Shown piece after piece: positions 6,574 to 14,655 of a DNA stretch of 58,828 nucleotides. The DNA comes from an uncultured Collinsella sp. (GTDB lineage: Bacteria; Actinomycetota; Coriobacteriia; Coriobacteriales; Coriobacteriaceae): positions 1 to 58,828 of the forward strand of contig UQZH01000010.1 in the NCBI GenBank assembly GCA_900545445.1, in the 5' to 3' direction. The notes under the pieces are model-generated. The model was given only the letters and a program-made list of their open reading frames with translations, had not been told where the DNA came from and did no database searches. The stretch's first letter is position 1; each line of letters starts with the position of its first letter. Position numbers and translations under genes: made by a program.

Positions 6574-9339
6574 ATGGACCAGGACCGCCAAAACAGCCAA
6601 AACCACGATACGGAGCACGTGAGTCGGGACCGGGAGTTCGCGACCTACCGTACCGCCCAAAGCTCAAACGATATGGTGCCGACGGTATTTCGCCGTGGCA
6701 TCTACCGCACAATCCGCGGCAGTCTTAAGCGCTTCTTGTCCATCGTGGTCATCACCGCGCTCGGCGTGAGTGTGATGTGCGGCCTTAAGGCGGGCTGCGA
6801 GGATTTGTGCGATTCGGTCGACGCCTATTTTGACCAGCAGAATGTCTATGACATTAACGTGCAGTCGACCTGTGGCCTTACGCGCGACGATCTCGCGGCT
6901 ATCCAAGAGATCGACGGCGTCGAGACGGCCGAGGGTATCTACACCGAGACCGCCTACACCGCCGTGGGCACAACGCGCGAGCGCGTGGTCGTGCAAAGTC
7001 TCTCCAAGGAGAACATCGATCAGCCAGTGCTCGTGAACGGCGATTTGCCCGAGAGCGCCGATGAGGTGGCGGTAACTTCGAAGTTCCTGAAGGCTTCGGG
7101 CAAAAAGCTCGGCGATACCGTGAGTTTTGCCGCCAATGACGCGAGCTCGTCCAACCAAAGTGCCAAGGATCAGTTTGCCGCGGGCGATTACACCATTACG
7201 GCCGAGGTCCTCGACCCCACTGATGTGAGCTCCGACTCGACAGTCAACGCCTTCCGTGCCGCTTCGGCTGCGGACTATAAGTTCTATGTGAGCGAGGATG
7301 CCGCGACATCATCGTCCTACTCCGCGGTCCACGTGATCGTCGAGGGAGCCAAGAGCCTCAACTCCTACTCGGATGCCTACACGGCAAAGATCAATGAGGT
7401 CAAGGGCAATATCGAGAAGATCCGCGAGGAGCGTGAAAAGGCGCGCGTCCAGGAGCTGACGGTTGACACGCCGGCAAGCTTGGATGCGGCTGAGCGCCAG
7501 GCCGCCATGCTCTTTGGGATTGAGCAGGATAGCATCAACCGCATGGCCGAGGGCAGCGAGGAGCGCGTCCAAGCTCAGGCCGAGTTGGACCAGCGCCGCG
7601 CCGCCGCCGATCGGCAATTCGCCGATGCCCGCGCCGAGCTTTCCAATCTGGGTGAATGCACTTGGTACATTCAGGACCGCGGTAACATCGCAAGCTACTC
7701 GAGCGTCGAGAGCGACAGTTCTTCGATCGAGGCCATCGCCACGGTGTTCCCGTTTATCTTCTTTATCGTCGCCGTGCTCATCAGCCTCACCACCGCCACG
7801 CGCATGGTCGAGGAGGAGCGCACGCTTATTGGCCTGTACAAGGCGCTTGGCTATTCACGCGAGCGCATCCTGTCCAAATACGTGGACTATGCGCTGTGGG
7901 CATGTCTGATCGGCGGCGTGCTCGGCAACATCATCGGCTTTGTGGGCCTGCCACTGTTCTTGTTTACGGTGTTCGACGACATGTACTCGCTGCCCCAGAT
8001 GCTGCTTTCGTACGATATCGTGTCTTCGCTCGTGTCGGTGGCGCTGTTTGCCGTGGGCGTGGTGGGCGCTACGATTATCGCCTGCCGCCACGAGATGGCC
8101 GAGACCCCAGCCTCGCTCATGCGTCCCAAGGCCCCGCGCGCCGGCTCGCGCATTCTGCTCGAGCATATCGGCTTTATCTGGCGCCGCATGGGCTTCTTAA
8201 ACAAGGTCGCTGCACGCAACCTATTCCGCTACAAAAAGCGCGCCTTTATGACCATCTTCGGTATCGCGGGCTGTACGGCGCTTGTGATCTGCGGTATGGG
8301 CATCCGCGATACGTCGGTGGCGCTTTCGCCCAAGCAGTACGGGCATATCACGCGCTACGACCTGCTGGCGGTCGCCAATCCCGACGATTTTTCACAGACG
8401 TGCGCGGCATTGGATGGGCGCAGCGCGTCCAATGATTCCAACGTGACCGTGACTTCGACGCTGCCGATTATGACCGACAACGTCACCTTTACATTTGGCG
8501 GCAAGAGCGAGACTGTGCAGCTGATCGTGGTGCCCGATGACCGCACGAGTGACTTGGGCGATTACGTGCGTCTGGAGGATGAGTCCAAAGAACCGCTGCC
8601 TTTGCGTGACGGAGACGTGTATCTGAGCAAAAGTTCACAGCTGGTGCTGGGGATTCAGCCGGGCGATACGGCTCACGTCCAGGATTCGTTGCTCAATGTT
8701 GCCAAGGTCAAAGTCAGCGACATTTCGCTTAACTATCTGGGCAACACGCTTTACATGACGCAGGGCACCTATGAGCGCACGTTCGGCCGAAGCGCGCGTC
8801 TTAACGGCATCTTTGCACTGCTCAAGGGTTCGTCGGCCGACCAGATTGCGTTTAGCAAGAATCTTAAGAGTGACGGTTGGCTTACGATTTCGAGTACGGC
8901 CGAGCATTGGGAAAACTATGAGGCGAACTTTACGATTATCAATTCGGTCGTGGTGCTCGTGACCTTTATGGCGGCGTGCCTGTCGTTTGTGGTGGTGTTT
9001 ACGCTGTCCAACACGAATATCTCCGAGCGCGAGCGCGAGCTGGCGACCATTAAGGTGTTGGGCTTCCGTCGCGGTGAGGTGCACCATTACGTCAACAAGG
9101 AGACGTTGATCCTCACGGCGATCGGCGCTGCGCTGGGCGTTCCACTGGGTGGTGCGTTGGCCGAGAGCTTTACGTACATCCTGCAGATGCCGTCGCTGTA
9201 CTTTGACGTCGAGGTCGAGCCGCTAAGCTACGTGCTCGCCGTGGTGCTTTCCTTTGGCTTTACGTTTATCGTCAACCTCGCTACCAATCGTACCCTCAAC
9301 AAGATCGACATGGTCGGCGCCCTCAAAAGCGCCGAGTAG
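6574..9339 (+). CDS. FtsX-type ABC exporter permease
   Basis: About 921 residues. An N-terminal membrane segment (FLSIVVITALGVSVMCG, about residues 50-70) is followed by a long extracytoplasmic region. That region includes a charged, probably coiled-coil stretch (about 265-345, rich in E, R, A and Q). Next come a first FtsX-like three-helix block (about 385-520), a second extracytoplasmic region and a final FtsX block (about 785-915). Two FtsX domains in one chain suggest it works with an ATPase dimer without a second permease. I chose ATG 6574; an in-frame GTG at 6562 would overlap the ATPase gene. Such pairs export antimicrobial peptides or act in envelope maintenance; the exact job here is unknown. 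Confidence 0.88.
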   Translation: MDQDRQNSQNHDTEHVSRDREFATYRTAQSSNDMVPTVFRRGIYRTIRGSLKRFLSIVVITALGVSVMCGLKAGCEDLCDSVDAYFDQQNVYDINVQSTCGLTRDDLAAIQEIDGVETAEGIYTETAYTAVGTTRERVVVQSLSKENIDQPVLVNGDLPESADEVAVTSKFLKASGKKLGDTVSFAANDASSSNQSAKDQFAAGDYTITAEVLDPTDVSSDSTVNAFRAASAADYKFYVSEDAATSSSYSAVHVIVEGAKSLNSYSDAYTAKINEVKGNIEKIREEREKARVQELTVDTPASLDAAERQAAMLFGIEQDSINRMAEGSEERVQAQAELDQRRAAADRQFADARAELSNLGECTWYIQDRGNIASYSSVESDSSSIEAIATVFPFIFFIVAVLISLTTATRMVEEERTLIGLYKALGYSRERILSKYVDYALWACLIGGVLGNIIGFVGLPLFLFTVFDDMYSLPQMLLSYDIVSSLVSVALFAVGVVGATIIACRHEMAETPASLMRPKAPRAGSRILLEHIGFIWRRMGFLNKVAARNLFRYKKRAFMTIFGIAGCTALVICGMGIRDTSVALSPKQYGHITRYDLLAVANPDDFSQTCAALDGRSASNDSNVTVTSTLPIMTDNVTFTFGGKSETVQLIVVPDDRTSDLGDYVRLEDESKEPLPLRDGDVYLSKSSQLVLGIQPGDTAHVQDSLLNVAKVKVSDISLNYLGNTLYMTQGTYERTFGRSARLNGIFALLKGSSADQIAFSKNLKSDGWLTISSTAEHWENYEANFTIINSVVVLVTFMAACLSFVVVFTLSNTNISERERELATIKVLGFRRGEVHHYVNKETLILTAIGAALGVPLGGALAESFTYILQMPSLYFDVEVEPLSYVLAVVLSFGFTFIVNLATNRTLNKIDMVGALKSAE

Positions 9340-9395
9340 CCTGTCCTGGGATTCAAGTTCTAGCGAGCTGCCGACGCGCCCGCAGCAGCATTTTT

Positions 9396-9697
9396 GCATA
9401 AACCGCCCCGCCAAATGCATACTTTGACGGGGCGGTTGCTTTTTGCCCACAGGTACCCCAGGGGGGGCGTGCAAATTCCGGAGTATTCAGCATCCCGGGG
9501 TCCGCGGGCGCGGGATCGGACGCACAAAACAGCGCTGGAAGCCCTGATTCTGAGCCCCAACGCCTCAAGAGCTGGCTATTTTTTACAGAACGCGACCCAT
9601 AGCGCCCGCCTTTCGCCCAAAATCCAGTATGCAGGCACCCTCGGCTGCTGAAAACTCCCAAAAATGCACGCTGCATCCTACCCTAGGCACCCGTAGC
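9396..9697. repeat. Approximately 300-bp intergenic element, copy A
   Basis: Aligns along its whole length with 11706-12008, by eye well over 80 percent identical with few indels. Shared blocks include GCATAAACCGCCCCGCC at the left end, GGAGTATTCAGCATCCCGG, CAAAATCCAGTATGCAGGCA and GCTGCTGAAAACTCCCAAAA. The left end forms a hairpin (ACCGCCCCG/CGGGGCGGT) followed by GCTTTTT, which could terminate the ABC exporter transcript. Open frames on the plus strand are not convincingly protein-like. No transposase or terminal inverted repeat was seen. Confidence 0.8.
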
Positions 9698-9726
9698 TAC
9701 TCTGCGGGTGCGTGGCCTGATAGCAA

Positions 9727-9791
9727 GTTGCGGTGGAATAGTTCCTGTTTGGCATAGCAGAGCCATGAAACAGGAACTATTCCACCGCAAC
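9727..9791. repeat. 24-bp perfect palindrome, GTTGCGGTG family
   Basis: Arms 9727-9750 and 9768-9791 are exact inverted copies beginning GTTGCGGTGGAATAGTTCCT and enclose a 17-base loop. The same outer bases occur in palindromes at 10949-11014 and 19354-19420. From 9792 to 9962 lies the upstream region of the XRE regulator, in which no further element was recognised. Confidence 0.8.
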
Positions 9792-9977
9792 GTATTGAGA
9801 GGGCTCTTGGCTGTTATGCGTACTAACATTTGTCATGAAATGGCAGGCCATTAGGGGGTTGCTACTCGTAGTTGCGGTAGGGTTGGGGCAGATTCTAACT
9901 AGAAATGGTGGTCGTTACCGGTTATTCTCGGCATACTCGGCTCATTCGATTACGGTCGCCACATGAAAGGAACCACT

Positions 9978-10898
9978 ATGGATCTTGCGATGGCACAGCG
10001 CCTCGTCGATCGCCGCAAAGCTGCCGGTCTTTCCCAGGAGGCTCTTGCTGCCCAGTTGGGCGTAAGCCGCCAAGCTGTCAGCAAATGGGAACGCAGCGAA
10101 TCCTCGCCCGATACCGATAACCTTATTGCACTCGCCGCGCTGTATGGCGTGTCACTGGATGAGTTGCTATATGGGGAAGCGGCTAGCGATGTCGACACCT
10201 CGGCCGACGATGACGTTGACGCAAATAATTACGACGAGACTGAAGGCACCGAGTCTTCTACCGAGCACGTGGATCCTGACGGCAAGCCACTTGTCGACAT
10301 TTCCCTTGCACGCGGCATTCACGTTGTCGACCCCAACAAAGGTGAAGAGGTTCATGTTGGTTGGAGCGGCATCCACGTGGCTAACGAGCGCAAGGGTGAA
10401 GAGGTCCATGTGGGGCCGGGCGGATTGCATATCGATACGCTAGAGGACGATGGACACAGCGTACATACCAATGCCGACGGCACCGTCACCATCGACGGCG
10501 AGACGTTTTCCAGCTGGAAAGAGGCACACGACAAGCTCGACCATCATGGCAAGCATTTCCACACCAAGATCGGTCGCGCATGGAACGAGTTTCCCTTTCC
10601 TGCACTTGTCGTCCTCGCCTATCTCGCGCTCGGCATCATCTGCGGCACGTGGGGTATGGGGCTCTTTCTGGTCTTTCTGATTCCCGTCTACGAGGCGATG
10701 GGCGACTTTATCGACCGACATCATCTCTCCAAGCTGATCGGCGTCGTCTATGCAACAGCCGCCATTGCCTGGTTCCTCTATATGTGGCTTTGTTTGGCAC
10801 AGCCCCATCCCGCATGGGTCATCCTCATCACGATTCCCTTCATAGAGGCACTCATGTGCTGGTGCCGAAAGCAATGGAAGCGCCGCAAACAAGCCTAA
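9978..10898 (+). CDS. XRE-family regulator with histidine-rich repeats and membrane tail
   Basis: About 306 residues. Residues 5-60 are a standard HTH (QRLVDRRKAAGLSQEALAAQ, then SRQAVSKWERSESSPDTDNL). An acidic linker follows. Then come two 18-residue repeats, KGEEVHVGWSGIHV (121-134) and KGEEVHVGPGGLHI (139-152), and a histidine-rich stretch to about 200. The last 100 residues are hydrophobic with about three membrane helices and a basic end (WKRRKQA). ATG 9978 is chosen because GAAAGG lies 7 bases before it; an ATG at 9963 lies upstream of that site. This looks like a membrane-tethered transcription factor whose repeat region might sense metal or pH, but sensing is inference. Confidence 0.8.
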   Translation: MDLAMAQRLVDRRKAAGLSQEALAAQLGVSRQAVSKWERSESSPDTDNLIALAALYGVSLDELLYGEAASDVDTSADDDVDANNYDETEGTESSTEHVDPDGKPLVDISLARGIHVVDPNKGEEVHVGWSGIHVANERKGEEVHVGPGGLHIDTLEDDGHSVHTNADGTVTIDGETFSSWKEAHDKLDHHGKHFHTKIGRAWNEFPFPALVVLAYLALGIICGTWGMGLFLVFLIPVYEAMGDFIDRHHLSKLIGVVYATAAIAWFLYMWLCLAQPHPAWVILITIPFIEALMCWCRKQWKRRKQA

Positions 10899-10948
10899 GC
10901 CGTTCCAACCCGTCAACAATGCTTGGCCAACGCCGCTCGCCCCTTCCA

Positions 10949-11014
10949 AGTTGCGGTGAAATACGGACCGTTGAGGACCTTGGAGCGTCTAACAGTCCCG
11001 ATTTCACCGCAACT
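10949..11014. repeat. Palindrome, GTTGCGGTG family
   Basis: Arms AGTTGCGGTGAAAT (10949-10962) and ATTTCACCGCAACT (11001-11014) are perfect, and the inner bases CGGAC/GTCCCG pair partly. It sits downstream of the XRE regulator in a 448-bp gene-free stretch. Confidence 0.75.
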
Positions 11015-11085
11015 CACGAATGGACAGGGCAATTCCAACACGGGAACTGGCATTTAACTCGCCGCATGCCAAGAAAAAGGCCGAT

Positions 11086-11209
11086 TTACTACGATGAACT
11101 CGATGAGGCCGACCACACCCATCTTTTTCAAAAATCGGCAAGCTTTCTACCTGCGGTTTTACTTTCACCCTTTTCGGCATGGTCGAAGGCATTCGAATCA
11201 TCGTAGTAA
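11086..11209. repeat. Inverted repeat with interior CCTGCGGTTTTA
   Basis: TTACTACGATGA (11086-11097) is repeated inverted at 11198-11209, enclosing about 100 bp that includes CCTGCGGTTTTACTTTCACC. The interior phrase also occurs in the elements at 3729-3900 and 41951-42070, suggesting one family. Nothing else was recognised between this and the next gene apart from the ribosome site at 11338. Confidence 0.5.
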
Positions 11210-11346
11210 TTAGGCGCATTTTGTAGCAAACGGTTCATTCAAGCTCGAACTCGAAGACCGATGGTCCCCTCATCCACGGCTGTGAGCGAAAATACCAAAT
11301 AGAATAAAAATCGAATGGCTAAGTCTGTTTGGTGAACGGAGGCAAT

Positions 11347-11676
11347 ATGGGCGAGGTAACTGAAAGCGACTGGAAGCTGTTTAAAGAGCTGCTCCCAAAA
11401 TGGCAAGAAAGCTATATGGAAATGCTCATCGGCCAGTACATCGAGATACTGAACGGTGGCAGTGAAGCGTCCAGTAGATTTTGGGCGTTAGAAGAGCGTA
11501 TCAATAGGGACAAGCTGTCCTCAGGAGTGCTTGTGAACGATATTCGCCGCAGCACCATGCGTTATGAGATAGCCAACTTGCTTTCCGATAACGTTATCAC
11601 GCTCGACGACCTTGACGGTTTCACCGAAGACATTAAGGGCTACGCACGACGTTGCATCGGTCGGCAAGAACGCTGA
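11347..11676 (+). CDS. Small conserved hypothetical protein (109 aa)
   Basis: A soluble, charged, helical protein starting MGEVTESDWKLFKELLPKWQ, with SSRFWALEERINRDK in the middle and a C-terminal DDLDGFTEDIKGYARRC segment. Similar small proteins are common in Firmicutes and gut actinobacteria, where they are often labelled hypothetical, and I know of no established function. The start is ATG 11347 because GGAGG lies 5 bases upstream; an earlier start at 11329 has no ribosome site. It sits alone between repeats, with copy B of the 300-bp element beginning 30 bases after its stop. Confidence 0.75.
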   Translation: MGEVTESDWKLFKELLPKWQESYMEMLIGQYIEILNGGSEASSRFWALEERINRDKLSSGVLVNDIRRSTMRYEIANLLSDNVITLDDLDGFTEDIKGYARRCIGRQER

Positions 11677-11705
11677 GCGACATGCGCATCCACAGCCGCT
11701 GTACT

Positions 11706-12008
11706 GCATAAACCGCCCCGCCGGATGCATATTTCGGCTGGGTGGTTGCTTTTTGCCCACGGGTACCCCAGGGGGCGGCGTGCAAATCCCGGAGTATTCA
11801 GCATCCCGGAGTCCGCGGGCGCGGGAATGGGTGCACAAAACCGCGTTGAAAGCCTTGATTATGAGCCCTCGGCACCTCAAGGATCGCTCATTTTTACAGT
11901 ATGCGGCTCATGGCGCCTGCTTTTCGCCCAAAATCCAGTATGCAGGCACCCACGGCTGCTGAAAACTCCCAAAAATGCACGCTGCACCCCACCCTAGGCA
12001 TCCGCAGC
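11706..12008. repeat. Approximately 300-bp intergenic element, copy B
   Basis: Second copy of the element at 9396-9697, in the same orientation, again starting shortly after a plus-strand stop codon. The left-end hairpin is kept with partial compensation (ACCGCCCCGCC opposite GGCTGGGTGGT), followed by TGCTTTTT. It is followed at once by the nested palindrome at 12014. Confidence 0.8.
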
Positions 12009-12013
12009 AAGAA

Positions 12014-12197
12014 GACGAATAGCCTCGGCCTCCCTAGTTACCGCAGGAGCCCCCAGGGCTTACCTCCCAAATCTTTCCGCAGGACGGAAGGACCCCGCCG
12101 CGCGAAGCGCACGGCGGGGTCCTGACATGTCCGAGGACGATTTGGGAGGTAAGCCCTGGGGCTCCGATGGGGGCGGTTCCAGCCGAGGCTATTCGTC
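12014..12197. repeat. Triple nested palindrome reaching into the pfkA 3' end
   Basis: Three concentric inverted repeats. The outer arms GACGAATAGCCTCGGC (12014-12029) and its exact complement (12182-12197) include the last two codons and stop of pfkA. The middle arms at 12046-12072 and 12140-12165 pair over 26 bases with one extra base. The inner arms GGACCCCGCCG (12090-12100) and CGGCGGGGTCC (12112-12122) continue through CGCG. It may act as a pfkA terminator, but the arm lengths and layout match the element at 3437-3565. Confidence 0.8.
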
Positions 12198-13268
12198 GCC
12201 GAAGCTGATGCCCAGCGCCTTGGCCTCGCGCACCAGATCACTCTGGGGGTCGACAAACTTGAGCTTGCCGGCGACATCCTCGAGCGGCATGTGGCACATT
12301 TTGCCGTCGCGCAGGGCAATCATGTAGCCAAACTCGCCGCGCAGGCAGCCGAGCGCTGCCTCGACGCCGCACTGGGTCGCAAAGATGCGGTCCTGGGCGT
12401 CGGGCTGGCCGCCGCGCTGCGTGTGGCCGGGGATGGCGACGCGGGTCTCGCGACCGGTCTTGGCCTCGATCTCCTTGGCGATGTCGTACACGATTGACGG
12501 GCTCGTGCGCTCGGCGAGCTTCTTCTTGTACTCCTTCTTGGGCAGCGCCGCGTCCTCCTTGGAGATAGCGCCCTCGGCGACGGCCACGATAGTAAAGCGG
12601 CTGCCGGTCTCCATGCGATGCTCGATGGTCTTGATGACGTTATCCATGTCGTAGGGAATCTCGGGAATCAAGATGACATCTGCGCCGCCCGCGACGCCGG
12701 CATACAGCGGAATCCAGCCAACCTTGTGACCCATGATCTCGATAACGAACACGCGGCCGTGACTTGAGGCGGTGGTGTGAATGTCGTCGATGCACTTGGT
12801 AGCGACGTCGATGGCGCTCGTAAAGCCAAACGTCAACTCGGTGCCCCAGGTGTCGTTATCGATGGTCTTGGGCAGGGCGATAACGTTGAGGCCCTCTTCG
12901 CGCAGGCGGTTGGCGGTCTTGGTGGAGCCGTTGCCGCCCAGCATAAACAGGCAGTCGAGCTGCAGCTTATGATAGGTGTGGACCATCGCCGGCACCTTCT
13001 CGACGCCGTCGGCCTCGGGAGTGTCCAGGCGCTTGAACGGCGTACGGCTCGTGCCCAGGATGGTGCCGCCGCGGGTGAGGATGCCGCTAAAATCGGCGGG
13101 AGTCATGACACGGAATCTGCTGTAGATAAGGCCCTGGTAGCCGTCCTCAAAACCATAGATCTCGATAGGCTCTTCGCTGTTGGTCATAAGCGTTTTGACG
13201 ATGCCGCGCATAGTGGCGTTGAGCGCCTGGCAGTCGCCGCCACTGGTAAGAAGACCGATCCTAAGCAT
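12189..13268 (-). CDS. pfkA: 6-phosphofructokinase
   Basis: Phosphorylates fructose 6-phosphate in glycolysis. The 359-residue protein has TSGGDCQALNATMRG at its N-terminus, the phosphoryl-donor loop GGNGS (111-115), PKTIDND (133-139), the MGHKVGWI segment, and the sugar-phosphate motif GHTQRGG near 290. Glycine after GGN is the pattern of ATP users (PPi enzymes have Asp there). The Lys in PKTIDND is more often seen in PPi or mixed-donor clades, so donor use should be tested. A GGAAGGA ribosome site precedes the ATG. The stop codon lies inside the outer arm of a long palindrome. It is a single gene with its own upstream hairpin. Confidence 0.93.
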   Translation of the reverse strand: MLRIGLLTSGGDCQALNATMRGIVKTLMTNSEEPIEIYGFEDGYQGLIYSRFRVMTPADFSGILTRGGTILGTSRTPFKRLDTPEADGVEKVPAMVHTYHKLQLDCLFMLGGNGSTKTANRLREEGLNVIALPKTIDNDTWGTELTFGFTSAIDVATKCIDDIHTTASSHGRVFVIEIMGHKVGWIPLYAGVAGGADVILIPEIPYDMDNVIKTIEHRMETGSRFTIVAVAEGAISKEDAALPKKEYKKKLAERTSPSIVYDIAKEIEAKTGRETRVAIPGHTQRGGQPDAQDRIFATQCGVEAALGCLRGEFGYMIALRDGKMCHMPLEDVAGKLKFVDPQSDLVREAKALGISFGDE

Positions 13269-13305
13269 GATGAATCCTTCCGGGCAAGTTATAACATGCG
13301 CATAA

Positions 13306-13341
13306 GTTTACCCCCGCACACTGTTGACGCGGGGGTAAAAC
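13306..13341 (-). terminator. Hairpin between the Ntn hydrolase gene and pfkA
   Basis: GTTTACCCCCGC (13306-13317) pairs with GCGGGGGTAAAAC (13329-13341). On the minus strand it lies after the Ntn hydrolase stop and before pfkA, so it probably ends the former's transcript. Confidence 0.6.
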
Positions 13342-13408
13342 GTGTTAGCTCAAGCGTATGGAAATGTAAACAACGTCAGGCGGGCGTAAGGTTGACGGGC
13401 CTGGCTCC

Positions 13409-14494
13409 TTACAGTGCGAAGGCGTCGACGTCGCCCCAGTGGCGGCGCAGCGTAATAGCGGCGGCGGGTTCGGTATTGTCAAAGACGACCGACCATTGCG
13501 TATTGCTGGTGATGTCTTCCGGATTGGGTTCTTGCGCTGCGGCACGCAGGGCTTCCCAGACAATCGTTTCGTCCTGGGCACCGACATGGGCGTCAAGAAC
13601 ATCGGCGATTGCGACGGCGCGCTCTTTACCATGGCCCAGCTCGCCATTCTTTTGGTTGGACAGCACTTCGTCGTCATAGCAGGCGTAGAAGTTCGTAACC
13701 TGGCGTACAGGAGTCGCTTTGAAAGCGCGGTCCGGATCGCGCGGATCCCACTCTACTACGTGCGCGTCACCGGCGGCGTCGTTGATAAAGAAGTGGTAAT
13801 CGCGTCCTGCCATGGCGTGCATGTCGTAGGCGGAAAGCAGGTCGACAGCTTCTTGCGTGGTGGCGGCACGGTCGAGCACCAGACGGATGGCGAGCGAGGT
13901 ATTGATGACGGGACGTTGCGTGTCCTGGTCACAGGGCTTGGAATCCAGAGTGAGTACGGCAATGGACACGCCGCATTCGTTAAGACCGTCGAGCTGGGCA
14001 AACGGGCCCATCAACGCCGCGGCGCGTCCGGCGACGGAGTCAAGCGGAGTGTTATCGCCCAGGTTGTTAAGGGCGGCAAGCCCGATGGAAGCATAGCCGC
14101 CGCGTGGGTGATTGCGCACCAGCAGCGCCGAGGTGTCGTCCTTAAAGTCGTAATTGCGACCGGTGCGCACGCGGCCTTCGGCATCTACGGCGACAAAAGC
14201 GCTGCAGGCAAACTGGGGCGCCTGGACATGTGCCGGCACACCGGGCAGCACCTGCGCCACCACGGCATCGATGTAGGCCTGGTCGTCGCGCACGCCAGCG
14301 GCGATGATGCGATCGAGATCGTAGTCGTAGGCGATGTCGATTGCGTACAGGTCATAGCCATCCGCGTAGCCGGTCAAGCGTTTGAGCGACGCGGCGGACT
14401 TGATTTGCTTGCGGTAAACGATGCCGGTGGCAGCGGCAAGGCCGACGGCGATTCCCGCGACACCGCAGGCGATGGCAATGTTACGTGGCTTCAT
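13409..14494 (-). CDS. Membrane-anchored linear amide C-N hydrolase (Ntn hydrolase, choloylglycine hydrolase-like)
   Basis: A 361-residue protein whose N-terminus is one hydrophobic helix (IAIACGVAGIAVGLAAATGI), likely a membrane anchor or uncleaved signal. The Ntn-type core begins near Cys97 in FACSAFVAVDAEGRV, followed by GRNYDFKDD, the pattern of penicillin V acylase, bile salt hydrolase and acyltransferase relatives with a catalytic Cys and a nearby Arg/Asp. In classical bile salt hydrolases the Cys follows the initiator Met; here about 96 residues precede it, so activity would need autocleavage, as in acid ceramidase-like and AAT-like members. Extracytoplasmic placement fits cleavage of host or microbial amides. 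Substrate is unknown, and bile salts should not be assumed. It has a GAGAGGAG ribosome site. Confidence 0.8.
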   Translation of the reverse strand: MKPRNIAIACGVAGIAVGLAAATGIVYRKQIKSAASLKRLTGYADGYDLYAIDIAYDYDLDRIIAAGVRDDQAYIDAVVAQVLPGVPAHVQAPQFACSAFVAVDAEGRVRTGRNYDFKDDTSALLVRNHPRGGYASIGLAALNNLGDNTPLDSVAGRAAALMGPFAQLDGLNECGVSIAVLTLDSKPCDQDTQRPVINTSLAIRLVLDRAATTQEAVDLLSAYDMHAMAGRDYHFFINDAAGDAHVVEWDPRDPDRAFKATPVRQVTNFYACYDDEVLSNQKNGELGHGKERAVAIADVLDAHVGAQDETIVWEALRAAAQEPNPEDITSNTQWSVVFDNTEPAAAITLRRHWGDVDAFAL

Positions 14495-14655
14495 GACGGC
14501 TCCTCTCGTCCTGTTAGCGCAATTGTCGCAAAAGGAGCGCGGGCATGATGGCTCAACTTGGTGAGCGGCGCGGAATTAAGCACGGAATGAAGAGTGCGGT
14601 GCTGGCGTGGCGGGGTATGCTGGAGGGGACCATCAACCCAGCGAAAGGGGAGAGC

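Noticed and set aside
9394..9651. Possible small protein in the 300-bp element (and its counterpart ending at 11962)
   Set aside because: The two frames share their last 60 or so residues only as expected from DNA similarity. They have no ribosome site and differ at their starts, so I treat the element as noncoding.
13409..14494. Calling the Ntn hydrolase a bile salt hydrolase
   Set aside because: The N-terminal anchor and internal cysteine do not fit the standard bile salt hydrolase form, so only the broader family is named.
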